A stretch of 64,000 nucleotides of DNA from Micromonospora sp. WMMD882. Its GTDB lineage: Bacteria > Actinomycetota > Actinomycetes > Mycobacteriales > Micromonosporaceae. Shown here piece by piece: positions 34,791 through 42,745 of the stretch (positions within the stretch are counted from its first letter, which is position 1; the number at the start of each line of letters is the position of its first letter). The notes beneath the pieces were generated by a model. The model made no database searches. It was not told where the DNA came from and saw nothing but the letters and a program-made list of their open reading frames with translations. The stretch lies in NCBI RefSeq assembly GCF_027497255.1, contig NZ_CP114903.1:806001-870000 (forward strand). Direction: 5' to 3'. The position numbers and the translations under genes are program-made.

Positions 34791-35561
34791 ATGGCGACAG
34801 TGCCCCACGACGGACCGGTCCCGGAGGCGGCCACCGGCGGTAACCGGGTCCTCGACCTGCTGGACAAGGCGATCGACCTGCAAGGTCCGCTGGTCCGCAA
34901 GAACATCGCCCGCGCTCGCCAGCGGAACCCGGACGCCACGCCGGCCGAGGTGATCCGCAGCCTGGAACGGATGTACGTCAGCGCCCTGACCGGCTCGGGT
35001 GCCGCCGTGGGCGGGGCAGCCGCCGCGCCCGGCGTCGGCACCGGCGTCGCGGTCGCCCTGTCGGCCGGCGAGTTCCTGTCGTCGCTCCAGTTGAGCGCGC
35101 TCTTCGCGCTCTCGGTCGCCGAGGTCCACGGCGTGCCCATCGACGAGGTTGAACGCCGGCGCACCATCGTCATGGGCATCATGCTCGGCGGGTCCGGCCA
35201 GGCCACCATCGCCAAGGTCGCCGAGCGCACCGGGAAACACTGGGGCCGCCACATCGCCGCCAAGGTGCCCGGCGAGACGCTGCGCCAGATCAACAAGGTC
35301 CTGGGCAGACACTTCGTCACCAGGTTCGGCACCCGGCAGGGCATCATCGTCCTTGGTCGGGTGGCGCCCTTCGGCATCGGCGCGGTGATCGGCGGCGGCG
35401 CGAACGCCGCCCTCGCCGCGCTGGCTGTCCGGGCCGCCCGGCACGCCTTCGGCCCCGCCCCGGAAGCCTGGCCCGACACCACGACGCCCGACACTCCGAC
35501 GCCCGACACTCCGACGCCCGACATCGCGACGCCCGGCACCCCGCCCCCGACCGCCGGGTAG
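34791..35561 (+). CDS. EcsC-like predicted membrane-associated protein
   Basis: A 256-residue protein. Two hydrophobic glycine/alanine-rich stretches (GSGAAVGGAAAAPGVGTGVA at about 65-85 and FGIGAVIGGGANAALAALAV at about 195-215) enclose a helical middle. This layout resembles EcsC-family proteins (membrane-binding, function poorly known), but the match is only in pattern. The C-terminus is a TPDTPTPDTPTPD tail encoded by 15-bp direct repeats near 35475-35530. The ATG at 34791 follows GGAGGAGC. It has no operon partner, as the next gene is on the other strand. Confidence 0.6.
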   Translation: MATVPHDGPVPEAATGGNRVLDLLDKAIDLQGPLVRKNIARARQRNPDATPAEVIRSLERMYVSALTGSGAAVGGAAAAPGVGTGVAVALSAGEFLSSLQLSALFALSVAEVHGVPIDEVERRRTIVMGIMLGGSGQATIAKVAERTGKHWGRHIAAKVPGETLRQINKVLGRHFVTRFGTRQGIIVLGRVAPFGIGAVIGGGANAALAALAVRAARHAFGPAPEAWPDTTTPDTPTPDTPTPDIATPGTPPPTAG

Positions 35562-35590
35562 CTGCCGCAGCGTCCGCCCGGCGTACCCGG

Positions 35591-36253
35591 TCACTCCGGC
35601 GTGCCGGCCCCCGTCGCCGCCCGCAGGATGCCGTCGAGCCCCGCCGCGAAGAGCAGGCCGTCGTCCCAGCGGGCGTCGTCCAGGTGGCTGGAGGCGTCGA
35701 GGGTCGGATAGGCGTCCGGGTTCCTGGTGACGAGGTCGCGGGCCGCCGCCCTCGCCCGCGGGTCGGCGGTCCGTCGCCAGGTGGCCTCCGTCAGCGAGGC
35801 CCCGATGACGTAGTTCGCCACCATCCGGGTCGCCACCGCGAGCGCCCGTCCCCGGCAGCCGCCGCGCGCCAGCGCCGACTGGAGGAATTCGGTACGGGTC
35901 AGGACGTTGGGCCCGAGCGTCGGGCGTCCGATCAGCCCCGGCGCCCACGGGTGCCGCAGCATGGCCTCCCGCCAGCCCAGGACGAGCAGGCGCACGTCCG
36001 CCCGCCAGTCGTCGCTCACCTCCGGCACCGGCACGTCACCGAAGATCCGGTCGACGGCCAGGTCCAGGACGTCGTCCTTCGTCCGCACGTGCCAGTACAA
36101 CGCGGTGGCCGTCACGTCGAGCCGCTGGGCGAGGCCGCGCATCGTCAGGCCCTCGACGCCCTGCGCGTCCAGCAGGGCGACCGCCGCCGCCACGATGTGG
36201 TCGAGCAGCAGCGCCGGTCTCCGGCGGGCCCGCGCCGGCCCTGCGGTGGTCAT
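35591..36253 (-). CDS. TetR/AcrR-family repressor
   Basis: A 220-residue regulator. The N-terminal helix-turn-helix is VEGLTMRGLAQRLDVTATAL with YWHVRTKDDVLDLAVD, the TetR-class pattern. The C-terminal TetR_C-like domain contains LGWREAMLRHPWAPGLIGRP. It lies divergently, 92 bp from the small gene at 36345. A perfect inverted repeat, TTAAC-AGC-GTTAA, sits between them at 36284-36296 and is the likely operator. The ligand is unknown. Divergent regulation of the 36345 gene is the simplest model. Confidence 0.88.
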   Translation of the reverse strand: MTTAGPARARRRPALLLDHIVAAAVALLDAQGVEGLTMRGLAQRLDVTATALYWHVRTKDDVLDLAVDRIFGDVPVPEVSDDWRADVRLLVLGWREAMLRHPWAPGLIGRPTLGPNVLTRTEFLQSALARGGCRGRALAVATRMVANYVIGASLTEATWRRTADPRARAAARDLVTRNPDAYPTLDASSHLDDARWDDGLLFAAGLDGILRAATGAGTPE

Positions 36254-36283
36254 CGTCCCACCTTATTACGGTGGACCAGAAAC

Positions 36284-36296
36284 TTAACAGCGTTAA
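36284..36296. promoter_or_regulatory. Candidate TetR operator
   Basis: TTAACAGCGTTAA has perfect 5-bp arms and an AT-rich context in an otherwise GC-rich region, 31 bp upstream of the TetR start and about 50 bp upstream of the divergent small gene. This is the usual position for an autoregulated TetR operator. Confidence 0.55.
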
Positions 36297-36344
36297 TCTG
36301 ATGGGTGTACGACGTGGACCGACGGACGCCCCGGAGGACGCCCC

Positions 36345-36575
36345 GTGCCGCTGCTGCGGATCCAGCTCGACACCGACCCGGTCACCGCACGTCGGGTGCT
36401 GCGCCTGCACCAGGAGGGCCGGGTCCACCACGAGTCCCGGGAAGCGGCCCGCGAGCAGGCGTGGCGGCAGGGCCGCACCCCGGCCGGCGACCCGGTCTTC
36501 GTCGGCGTCACCAACGGCCGCCGAAACGTACGGCTCCTCTACGACGTCGAGGTCTACTCCGACACCGTGCCCTGA
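36345..36575 (+). CDS. Small hypothetical protein
   Basis: A 76-residue protein starting at GTG 36345 after GGAGGACG. Its sequence (LLRIQLDTDPVTARRVLRLH, EAAREQAWRQGRTP, RNVRLLYDVEVYSD) is mixed alpha/beta with no motif I recognise. It is the divergent partner of the TetR gene and the presumed object of its control. It ends 10 bp before the convergent acetyltransferase gene. Confidence 0.6.
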   Translation: MPLLRIQLDTDPVTARRVLRLHQEGRVHHESREAAREQAWRQGRTPAGDPVFVGVTNGRRNVRLLYDVEVYSDTVP

Positions 36576-36584
36576 CCCGGGCGC

Positions 36585-37445
36585 TCACCCGAGCGCGGGC
36601 CGGCGCAGGTCGCGTACCTCGGGAAGCTGCCGGAACCCGGCGGACCGGTAGGTGGCGACCGCGCCGACGTTGCCGCTCGGGGTGGCCACGACCGCGCCCG
36701 ACGCGCCCATCTCCCGCAGCGTCGCCGCCGCGGCGACGCAGATCGCCGTACCGTGGCCGTGGCCGCGATGATCCCGGTGCACGCCCATCGGTTCGAGCAG
36801 GCCGGGCCGCCCCGGCCCGGCCGACCACACCGTCACCACGGCCACCGCCGCGCCCCGCGTGTCGTAGCCGACCAGGCAACAAGCATCCGCGTACGGCGAC
36901 CCGGCGGCCATCGCGTGCCACCGCCGCGCCGTGAACGTCGACCTGTCGAACGCCGCCCGCTGCACCGCCACCCGCGCCGCCACCTGCTCCGGGCCCACCA
37001 CCTCGACCCGCAGACCGGACCCCTCGACGGGCCCGGTCAGGTCACGCCGCAGCGGCGTCCACGCCTCGTCGGGCTGCCATCCGGCGGCCAGCAGCAGCGC
37101 CCGGAAGGCGCCCTCGCCGCGCGCCTCGACGGCCACGCTGCCCGACGGCAGGACGCCACGCCCCGGCCGGCTCACGTCGTCGACCATCCGCCGCGCCAGC
37201 TCCTCGTCCCCGGCGACGTCCGGGGCGATCGCCAGCCGTACCAGGTCGGGGCTGTCCAGCAGCCCGACCGCGACGATCGTGCCGTTGCGCCGCCAGACCC
37301 GCAGCGCGCCGGCCGTCGCCGCCGTGCCGTACGACAGGTGCCAGCCCACGTCGCCCGGGTGCAGGTGCGGCGGCGCTTCGTCGTGCTGCCACCCGCGCAA
37401 CGCGCGCACGACCTCGGCCAACCCGGCGACACCTGGCACGCTCAT
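36585..37445 (-). CDS. GNAT-family N-acetyltransferase
   Basis: A 286-residue protein with two GNAT-like halves. The C-terminal half holds the acetyl-CoA loop MGVHRDHRGHGHGTAICVAA (Arg/Gly-x-Gly-type) and GNVGAVATYRSAGFRQL, the standard end of the fold. The N-terminal half (about 1-130) looks like a degenerate GNAT copy. The acceptor substrate is unknown. I chose the ATG at 37445; a GTG nine bases upstream is an alternative. The gene converges on the small hypothetical gene. Confidence 0.82.
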   Translation of the reverse strand: MSVPGVAGLAEVVRALRGWQHDEAPPHLHPGDVGWHLSYGTAATAGALRVWRRNGTIVAVGLLDSPDLVRLAIAPDVAGDEELARRMVDDVSRPGRGVLPSGSVAVEARGEGAFRALLLAAGWQPDEAWTPLRRDLTGPVEGSGLRVEVVGPEQVAARVAVQRAAFDRSTFTARRWHAMAAGSPYADACCLVGYDTRGAAVAVVTVWSAGPGRPGLLEPMGVHRDHRGHGHGTAICVAAAATLREMGASGAVVATPSGNVGAVATYRSAGFRQLPEVRDLRRPALG

Positions 37446-37684
37446 CGTGACCGACACGCCCCGATCAGACACCGCCGCCGGTAGCGGATCAACCGGATTT
37501 CCTGGTCGGCGCCGCCGGGCCGGACACGTTCCGGTGTCGATCATCCGACGGTCGCGCGCCGCCGTCGTGGGCGTCACGGTGTAGTACCGTCGCCTCCACT
37601 CAGCCGCGGAAATCGCGCGGTGGCCGACGGGAAACCGATGTCGACGGTCATCTGACGTGCCCTGCGCAATTGAAGGAGAAAAGC

Positions 37685-38491
37685 TTGCCGGCCATCGCGA
37701 GGATCTACCTTCAGGGCGCGACCAGGCGGGTTCTCGGGGACGGTTTCGAAGAGCTGGACGGCAGTTACCGGTACGTCCGGGGGGAACGGACCGGCCGTTG
37801 GTCGTGGGAGGTCCTCGACGCCAGAAAAGGCGTCTGGACGTACGGGGGAACCGGCCCGAACGGGCCACGTGACTTCGTCGCCACGGTACGGGCGGACGCC
37901 GAGAACGCGGCCCGCGCCGAGAGCACGGCGTCGCTGGACGTCCTCGGCTCGATGGAGCTGGGGACGGTCGACCCGGCCCGGCCGCGCGCGGTCCACGCGA
38001 TGGTGGCCTCCTGCGTGCCGGTCGCCCTGCACGCCACCGACAGCGACCGCTACCTGCTGTGCCACCGGGCCCCGACCACCGAATGGGCGGACGTGTTCCG
38101 GGTCGCCCGCGCGAACGGCCTGACCCGGGTGACCGTGCACTGCCCGCCCGGCGCCTGGGACGACGCGGCCAGCCGGGCCGCCGCCGGGGAGAACGTCACC
38201 GCCCGGGCCGGGACGCCGTGGGAGTCCAACGCGACCTGGGTGGTCGGCGGGCCGGTTCCCCCACCCGGGGACGGACTGGTCCCCGGGGCCGACGCCCGGC
38301 CGGCGGAGCCGGCGGACGACGCGGTCCCCGGCGCGGCGGACCGCGCGCGGGAGGCGTTCCCGGGTGAACGGGACGCCGTGCCCGACGACCCGGACGCGGT
38401 CGTGCCGGGCGGCCCGGAGCCCGGCGACGCCCTGGCCGGCCCGGAGCCCGCCGAGCCGGGCATGAGATCGACTTTGGAGGAGATGGCGTGA
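37685..38491 (+). CDS. Hypothetical protein coupled to a leukocidin-like gene
   Basis: A 268-residue protein beginning at TTG 37685, six bases after AAGGAG. I do not recognise it. The N-terminal 190 residues look globular (ARIYLQGATRRVLGDGFEEL, SYRYVRGERTGRWSWEVLD, THR/Cys-rich middle). The last 75 residues are Pro/Asp/Glu/Gly-rich and probably disordered. There is no signal peptide. Its TGA overlaps the GTG of the pore-forming-toxin-like gene (GTGA), so the two proteins are made together. A chaperone, partner subunit or immunity factor are all possible. Confidence 0.65.
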   Translation: MPAIARIYLQGATRRVLGDGFEELDGSYRYVRGERTGRWSWEVLDARKGVWTYGGTGPNGPRDFVATVRADAENAARAESTASLDVLGSMELGTVDPARPRAVHAMVASCVPVALHATDSDRYLLCHRAPTTEWADVFRVARANGLTRVTVHCPPGAWDDAASRAAAGENVTARAGTPWESNATWVVGGPVPPPGDGLVPGADARPAEPADDAVPGAADRAREAFPGERDAVPDDPDAVVPGGPEPGDALAGPEPAEPGMRSTLEEMA

Positions 38492-39324
38492 CCGACACCG
38501 CAGACTTCTGGCAGTTCCGCAGCAACACCGTCGGCACGTGGCACAACGACTTCCACTTCCAGCGGTGGATGGCCGAGCACGCCGAGGCGGCGGACCACCG
38601 CCTCCACCTGGAGGTCACCACGCAGGCGTTCCCGTGCTCGACGCACACCCTGGACGGGGAGCTGCGCTACCTGTTCTACCTGGCCCACTACTGCGTGTTC
38701 AACGCGTCCGACGTCTACCGGCAGGACGGCTCCGACCGCAAGGGCCTGTACGCGCGGACGTACGCCATCCAGACCCACGTGGTGGACGACGCCGGCCACC
38801 CGCTGCCCTACGAGCGGGCCAGCATGGTCAGCAACAGTCCCGAGAACAGCCAGGGCGTCACCACGTACACCAGCTCGATGAGCGCGTCACTCGACGGGAA
38901 CGTCGGCATGTTCGGCGACCAGCCCACCGCGGGCGTGAGCGGCGGCGTCTCGTTCGGCACGTCGAAGAGCTTCGCCATGGCCGACGTGACGATCGTCAAC
39001 GACAGCAACTACGAGAACGACGTCAACGCCTCCCGGTGGACGTTCGAGTTCAAGCGCCCCGACATCGACCAGGGCGTGTTCAGCTCCGAGCTGAGTCCGC
39101 CCGCCGCGCTCGCGCACGCCACCTTCGAGCCGGTGCTCTACGAGGCGTGGAGCCTCCCCGAGCCGTACGGGGAGCGGTTCACCCTGCGGATGACCGTCGA
39201 CGTCGGGCTGGAGTACAGCACCCTGGACCGGGGGCTCGTCCTGCGCCACCAGTGGCAGGGCTACGGCTCCCAGGCCACCCACCTGCTCGACGTGCCGTAC
39301 CCGCCGCCGCCCTCGCGGGGATAG
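38488..39324 (+). CDS. Leukocidin/cytolysin-like beta-barrel pore-forming protein candidate
   Basis: A 278-residue protein. The middle (about 110-185) has the pattern of the beta-channel family that includes staphylococcal leukocidins and Vibrio cytolysin: NSPENSQGVTTYTSSMSASL, a GNVGMFGDQPTAGVSGGVSF hairpin rich in Ser/Gly/Thr, then DVTIVNDSNYENDVNASRW. That alternating small-polar stretch is what forms the membrane-spanning stem in the family. No signal peptide is present, which is odd for an exported toxin. It starts at a GTG that overlaps the upstream gene. Function as a toxin is inferred from sequence pattern only. Confidence 0.55.
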   Translation: MTDTADFWQFRSNTVGTWHNDFHFQRWMAEHAEAADHRLHLEVTTQAFPCSTHTLDGELRYLFYLAHYCVFNASDVYRQDGSDRKGLYARTYAIQTHVVDDAGHPLPYERASMVSNSPENSQGVTTYTSSMSASLDGNVGMFGDQPTAGVSGGVSFGTSKSFAMADVTIVNDSNYENDVNASRWTFEFKRPDIDQGVFSSELSPPAALAHATFEPVLYEAWSLPEPYGERFTLRMTVDVGLEYSTLDRGLVLRHQWQGYGSQATHLLDVPYPPPPSRG

Positions 39325-39513
39325 GGCGTCCCGTACGACGATTTCTGCCTCAAGGTGGCCTACACCTGGATCGGGCGCTTTGTCAGTGTTGACCAGGCAG
39401 TCTGCCTACGCGAATCCCGAAAATGCGAAGCTTGACAGGGCGCGGTATCGGAAATCACACTCACTGCCAATAAAGTAATGGCGTTGATCATTGGCCGTCG
39501 AGGGTGGGGAGTC

Positions 39514-40059
39514 ATGCGCAAAATACGCAGGATCCTGCAAGCGGTCCTTTCCGGAGCGGCGGCGACCCTGCTGGTGGCGCTGGCCGCGCAACCGGCCGCC
39601 GCGTGGACGTGGTCGCCCGTGACGACCGTCTACTCGTCGGTCAGCTCCTCCTACTGCGTACGGGCCCAGGCCGGGATCGACCACTTCGTTCCCGGAAGCC
39701 TTTCGGGGAACCTCGCCTACGCCAACGCCTACCTGCTGCGGGTCCGGGTGGACCTGCTGACCGGCTTTCGCTCCTGCGAGCTGTCCGCCACCGGCTGGGG
39801 CCGCGCCCGCCTGGACGTGGAGAGGTGGAACGGCTCCACGTGGACGTTCTGCCGGGGCTCCGGCTGGGCGTACGGCAGCTTCGGCTGGTCCGGCGGCGAA
39901 TTCCCCGGACCCTACGGGCCGTCGCAGATCCTCGACTACGGCGGGTCGTCCTCGTGCGGCCAGGGCTACTACCGGACGAGGGCGTTCGCCGAGTACGAGA
40001 CCAGCCCGTCTACCTGGGTCGGCGGCAACGTCGTCTCAGGCTACGAATGGGTACCGTGA
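39514..40059 (+). CDS. Small secreted protein, unknown
   Basis: A 181-residue exported protein: signal peptide MRKIRRILQAVLSGAAATLL through LAAQPAAAWTW (cleavage about residue 30). The mature part is rich in Ser, Gly, Tyr and Trp, with several cysteines (SYCVRAQAG, RSCELSATG, TFCRGSGWA, SSCGQGYYR) that could form disulfides. I do not recognise a family. The start was taken at ATG 39514 after GGGGAGTC. It lies downstream of the leukocidin-like gene but 190 bp away, with its own AT-rich upstream region, so it is probably a separate unit. Confidence 0.65.
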   Translation: MRKIRRILQAVLSGAAATLLVALAAQPAAAWTWSPVTTVYSSVSSSYCVRAQAGIDHFVPGSLSGNLAYANAYLLRVRVDLLTGFRSCELSATGWGRARLDVERWNGSTWTFCRGSGWAYGSFGWSGGEFPGPYGPSQILDYGGSSSCGQGYYRTRAFAEYETSPSTWVGGNVVSGYEWVP

Positions 40060-40079
40060 CCTGATCGGGTGAGCGCCGC

Positions 40080-40113
40080 TTGACCCTGACACAGTGGCAA
40101 GCTTTTCACTGTG
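40080..40113 (+). promoter_or_regulatory. Candidate MerR-type promoter/operator
   Basis: The sequence begins with a TTGACC -35-like box (40080-40085) and contains two overlapping dyads: CTTGAC...GGCAAG, and a perfect CACAGTG (40090-40096) with CACTGTG (40107-40113). It lies just upstream of the HEAT gene that is co-oriented with a MerR regulator. MerR proteins bind such dyads within the promoter spacer. Confidence 0.5.
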
Positions 40114-40131
40114 CCGCAGGAGGTGGTAGCG

Positions 40132-40872
40132 ATGAGCGTCCCGACCGAGGACCAGACCACGACGAAAGCCATCCGCGCGCTCGCGCACGACAGCCCGACG
40201 GTGCGGCTGCGGGCCACGATGGCGGTCGGCACGACCCCCGACCCCCGGTACGTCGACACCCTCGTCGAACGCTGCGGCGTCGAACCCGAGTTCTTCGTAC
40301 GCGAGGCGCTGACCTGGGCGCTCACCCGTCACCCGGCCACCCTGACCGTGCCGAAACTGGTCGCCGAACTCCGCTCCGAGCATGCCCCGGCCCGCAGCCA
40401 GGCCCTGCACACCCTCTCCAAGGTCGGAGACCGGCGGGCGTGGCCGTCGATCACCCGGGCCCTGCTCACCGACCCCGACGACGAGGTGGCCCGCGCCGCG
40501 TGGCGGACCGCCGTCGTCCTCGTACCCGAAGAGGAGGCATCCGGGCTGGCCGTGACGCTGGCCACGCAGCTCGGGCGCGGCGGACGGGAGACGCGGTTGA
40601 GCCTCAGCCGGGCGCTGGCCGCGCTCGGCGAGGCCGCCGAGCCGGCGCTGCGGGCCGCCGCCACCCACCCCGACCCGCGCGTACGGCAACACGCCCTCGC
40701 CACCGAACGCCTGCTCCACGACCCCGACGCCGGCTTCGACCTCGCCGTCGAGGAGGCGAAACGCGTCGTCGCCCTCGGCCCAGCCGGCGTCGCCGCCCTC
40801 GACTCGGCCGGTGTCGCGGCTCCCGGCCCGGCCGGCTTCGCGGCCTCCGACCCGGACGGGCAGGGAGGATGA
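40132..40872 (+). CDS. HEAT-repeat protein
   Basis: A 246-residue protein made mostly of HEAT-like helical repeats (AIRALAHDSPTVRLRATMAV, LVERCGVEPEFFVREALTWAL, LVAELRSEHAPARSQALHTL, ITRALLTDPDDEVARAAWRT, ALGEAAEPALRAAATHPDPR). The C-terminus is a low-complexity Ala/Gly/Pro tail with three AG(V/F)AA-type units. The ATG at 40132 follows AGGAGGTGG. It is separated by 6 bp from the MerR gene, whose own C-terminal half is also HEAT repeats. The pair probably forms a scaffold/regulator unit, and the MerR protein probably controls both. Confidence 0.8.
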   Translation: MSVPTEDQTTTKAIRALAHDSPTVRLRATMAVGTTPDPRYVDTLVERCGVEPEFFVREALTWALTRHPATLTVPKLVAELRSEHAPARSQALHTLSKVGDRRAWPSITRALLTDPDDEVARAAWRTAVVLVPEEEASGLAVTLATQLGRGGRETRLSLSRALAALGEAAEPALRAAATHPDPRVRQHALATERLLHDPDAGFDLAVEEAKRVVALGPAGVAALDSAGVAAPGPAGFAASDPDGQGG

Positions 40873-40878
40873 CCTGCC

Positions 40879-41982
40879 GTGCGGATCGGTGAGGTGGCCC
40901 GACGCTCCGGGGTCAGCGCCCGCATGCTCCGGCACTACGAGACGCTCGGCCTGGTGCGGCCCACCGGACGCACCGGCGTCGGCTACCGCGAATACTCCCG
41001 CGACGACATCCGACGCATCCTGCACATCGAGATCCTGCGCTCGCTCGGCCTGTCGCTGCGGGACGTCGGACGCGCCCTCGACGACCCCGGCTTCACGCCC
41101 GCCGCGCACGTCGACGAGCTCATCGAGCAGACCCGCGAACGCATCGCCCGCGAGGAGGAGCTGCTCGCCCGGCTCCGCCGCATCGACGCCACCGACCCCA
41201 CCGACTGGGACGACGTCCTCCAGGTCGTCGCGCTCCTGCACAACCTCGGCTCGGAGAGCGCCGGCAAACGCCAACGCGCCGCCCTCTCCTCGGTCTCCGC
41301 CACCGGACCGGTGCCGGTGGAAGCCCTCGTCGAGGCGGTGCTGCGCGAACCCGACCCGAGCGCCGCCGGCGCCCTGCGCTGGGCCCTCGCCCGCTCCGGC
41401 GACGCCGCCCTGGCGCCGCTCGCCGACGCCCTGACCGCCCCCGAGCCCGCCGTACGCAAACGCGCCGTCGACACCATCGCCAAGATCCCCCACGGTACGG
41501 CCACCGCCCTGCTCCGTGACGCCCTCACCAGCCCGGACGTCGTGGTCGTCCGGTCGGCGGCCCTGGCGCTCGCCCCACGTGGCGTCCCCGACGCGATCCC
41601 CACCCTCCTCGCCATGATCGTCGAAGGCACGAACGACGCCGACGCCGCCGACGCCCTGAGCGCCCTGGCAACCGCCCCACCGCCCACTCCGACGAATGCT
41701 CCCGCCTCAGGCGATGTTCCCGCCTCGATGGGGGATCGCGGGCCGGTAGCGAATGGGGGGTTGGCGGGGGAGCGCGGGTTGGCGGATCAGATCGCCGGCC
41801 GACTGGTCGAACGCCTCGGCGGTGACGGTGTCGAGCCGGCCGCCCGGCAACGGCTCACCCAGGCGCTCGGCGACATCCCGGGCGCCGCGGCGGCCCGTGC
41901 CCTCGCCGAGCTGACCCACGACCAGGACCGCATCGTCGCCCTCACCGCCACCTCCATCCTCAAACTCCGCGACTCCCGGTGA
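40879..41982 (+). CDS. MerR-family regulator with C-terminal HEAT repeats
   Basis: A 367-residue protein. The N-terminal winged helix is RIGEVARRSGVSARMLRHYE with the GLVRPTGRTGVGYREYSRDD wing. A coiled-coil dimerisation helix (about 75-110, QTRERIAREEELLARLRRID) follows, and then HEAT repeats replace the usual small effector domain (about 140-230 and 290-365). A Pro/Ala/Gly linker (about 235-285) splits the repeats and contains less typical codon use (GGGGGG runs). HEAT domains suggest control by a protein partner rather than a small molecule. The start is GTG 40879. Confidence 0.87.
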   Translation: MRIGEVARRSGVSARMLRHYETLGLVRPTGRTGVGYREYSRDDIRRILHIEILRSLGLSLRDVGRALDDPGFTPAAHVDELIEQTRERIAREEELLARLRRIDATDPTDWDDVLQVVALLHNLGSESAGKRQRAALSSVSATGPVPVEALVEAVLREPDPSAAGALRWALARSGDAALAPLADALTAPEPAVRKRAVDTIAKIPHGTATALLRDALTSPDVVVVRSAALALAPRGVPDAIPTLLAMIVEGTNDADAADALSALATAPPPTPTNAPASGDVPASMGDRGPVANGGLAGERGLADQIAGRLVERLGGDGVEPAARQRLTQALGDIPGAAAARALAELTHDQDRIVALTATSILKLRDSR

Positions 41983-42448
41983 CGAAGAGCCCCCGACCCT
42001 CCACCGCCTCGCCTTTCCTGAAAAGGTGGCCTCCGGCCCTGAGGAAACCCCCTTATCCCAGCAACGCTGCGGGCCTTTCTCGCTAAGATCCACAGACCCA
42101 CCATCGGTGGCTAACTCCGGTGACGGCAGATTGGGGAGGCCGGCGCGGCAACACGATCTCGGTCAGTGCTGCTGACATCAGCGGGTGCGGTCCTGTTCTG
42201 GGTCATGGTCTTCGCAAAATCATGATCATCAACGGACCGCACCCACCCTACATGGGCCCCCGAATCTCACCGAACCGTGCGGCTCGACAGCCCTTCAACC
42301 GGCCCGGCACCGAGCAACCCGCTCACCCAGTCGTCAAGCAAGGCGCCCATCCACACCAAATCAATCCATGTATTCGGATGCTTTAGGGTTCTCTGGCGGC
42401 AACACTGACGGCAACGCGAACGCCCCGCGATGCCCTTCGACGCACAAC
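41983..42448. other. Gap without a supported gene
   Basis: Between the MerR gene end and the terminator of the Rhs operon. Composition falls from left to right. Near 42090-42240 there is AT-richer DNA without a credible start and ribosome-binding site. No RNA or mobile element is recognised. Confidence 0.4.
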
Positions 42449-42485
42449 GGAGTGGCACCAATGCTCTTGGTATTGGCGCCACTCC
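42449..42485 (-). terminator. Strong hairpin after the Rhs immunity gene
   Basis: GGAGTGGCACCAAT (42449-42462) pairs with ATTGGCGCCACTCC (42472-42485), a 14-bp stem with one wobble and a 9-base loop. It lies 8 bp beyond the immunity gene stop and may serve both strands. Confidence 0.8.
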
Positions 42486-42493
42486 GGGAGGAA

Positions 42494-42745
42494 TTATGCG
42501 CCAGCGCCCGGACGAATAGCCGATTCTCGCCCGAGAAGATAATCGAACTTTAACGGGATAATCGTTAAGCCGAATCGTGCAGCTAGATAGCTCAGGGATG
42601 CGTCAGAAACGTCGTAGAGATCTGCGTCTCCAAGCTCATTCAATCCAAGTATCGTCAGTGCATCGCTATCTGCAAGGCCGCTTAGCCTGTGCCGAGCCCA
42701 AAGCGATCCTGACTTCCGATCGAATTCTTCTAGCACCCACTCCAT
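42494..42745 (-). CDS. Putative immunity protein for the E3-type Rhs toxin tip
   Basis: An 83-residue acidic protein, MEWVLEEFDRKSGSLWARHR onward, with LTILGLNELGDADLYDVSD and a C-terminal FGLTIIPLKFDYLLGRES. Its ATG (42743-42745) overlaps the toxin stop codon (ATGA) and follows GGGAGG, so it is translated with the toxin, as immunity genes commonly are. The length equals that of colicin E3 immunity proteins (about 84), but the sequence is closer to the DUF7683-like small proteins found beside actinomycete toxins. Composition is lower in GC than the Rhs body, as for the toxin tip, so the pair travels as a module. Confidence 0.75.
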   Translation of the reverse strand: MEWVLEEFDRKSGSLWARHRLSGLADSDALTILGLNELGDADLYDVSDASLSYLAARFGLTIIPLKFDYLLGRESAIRPGAGA

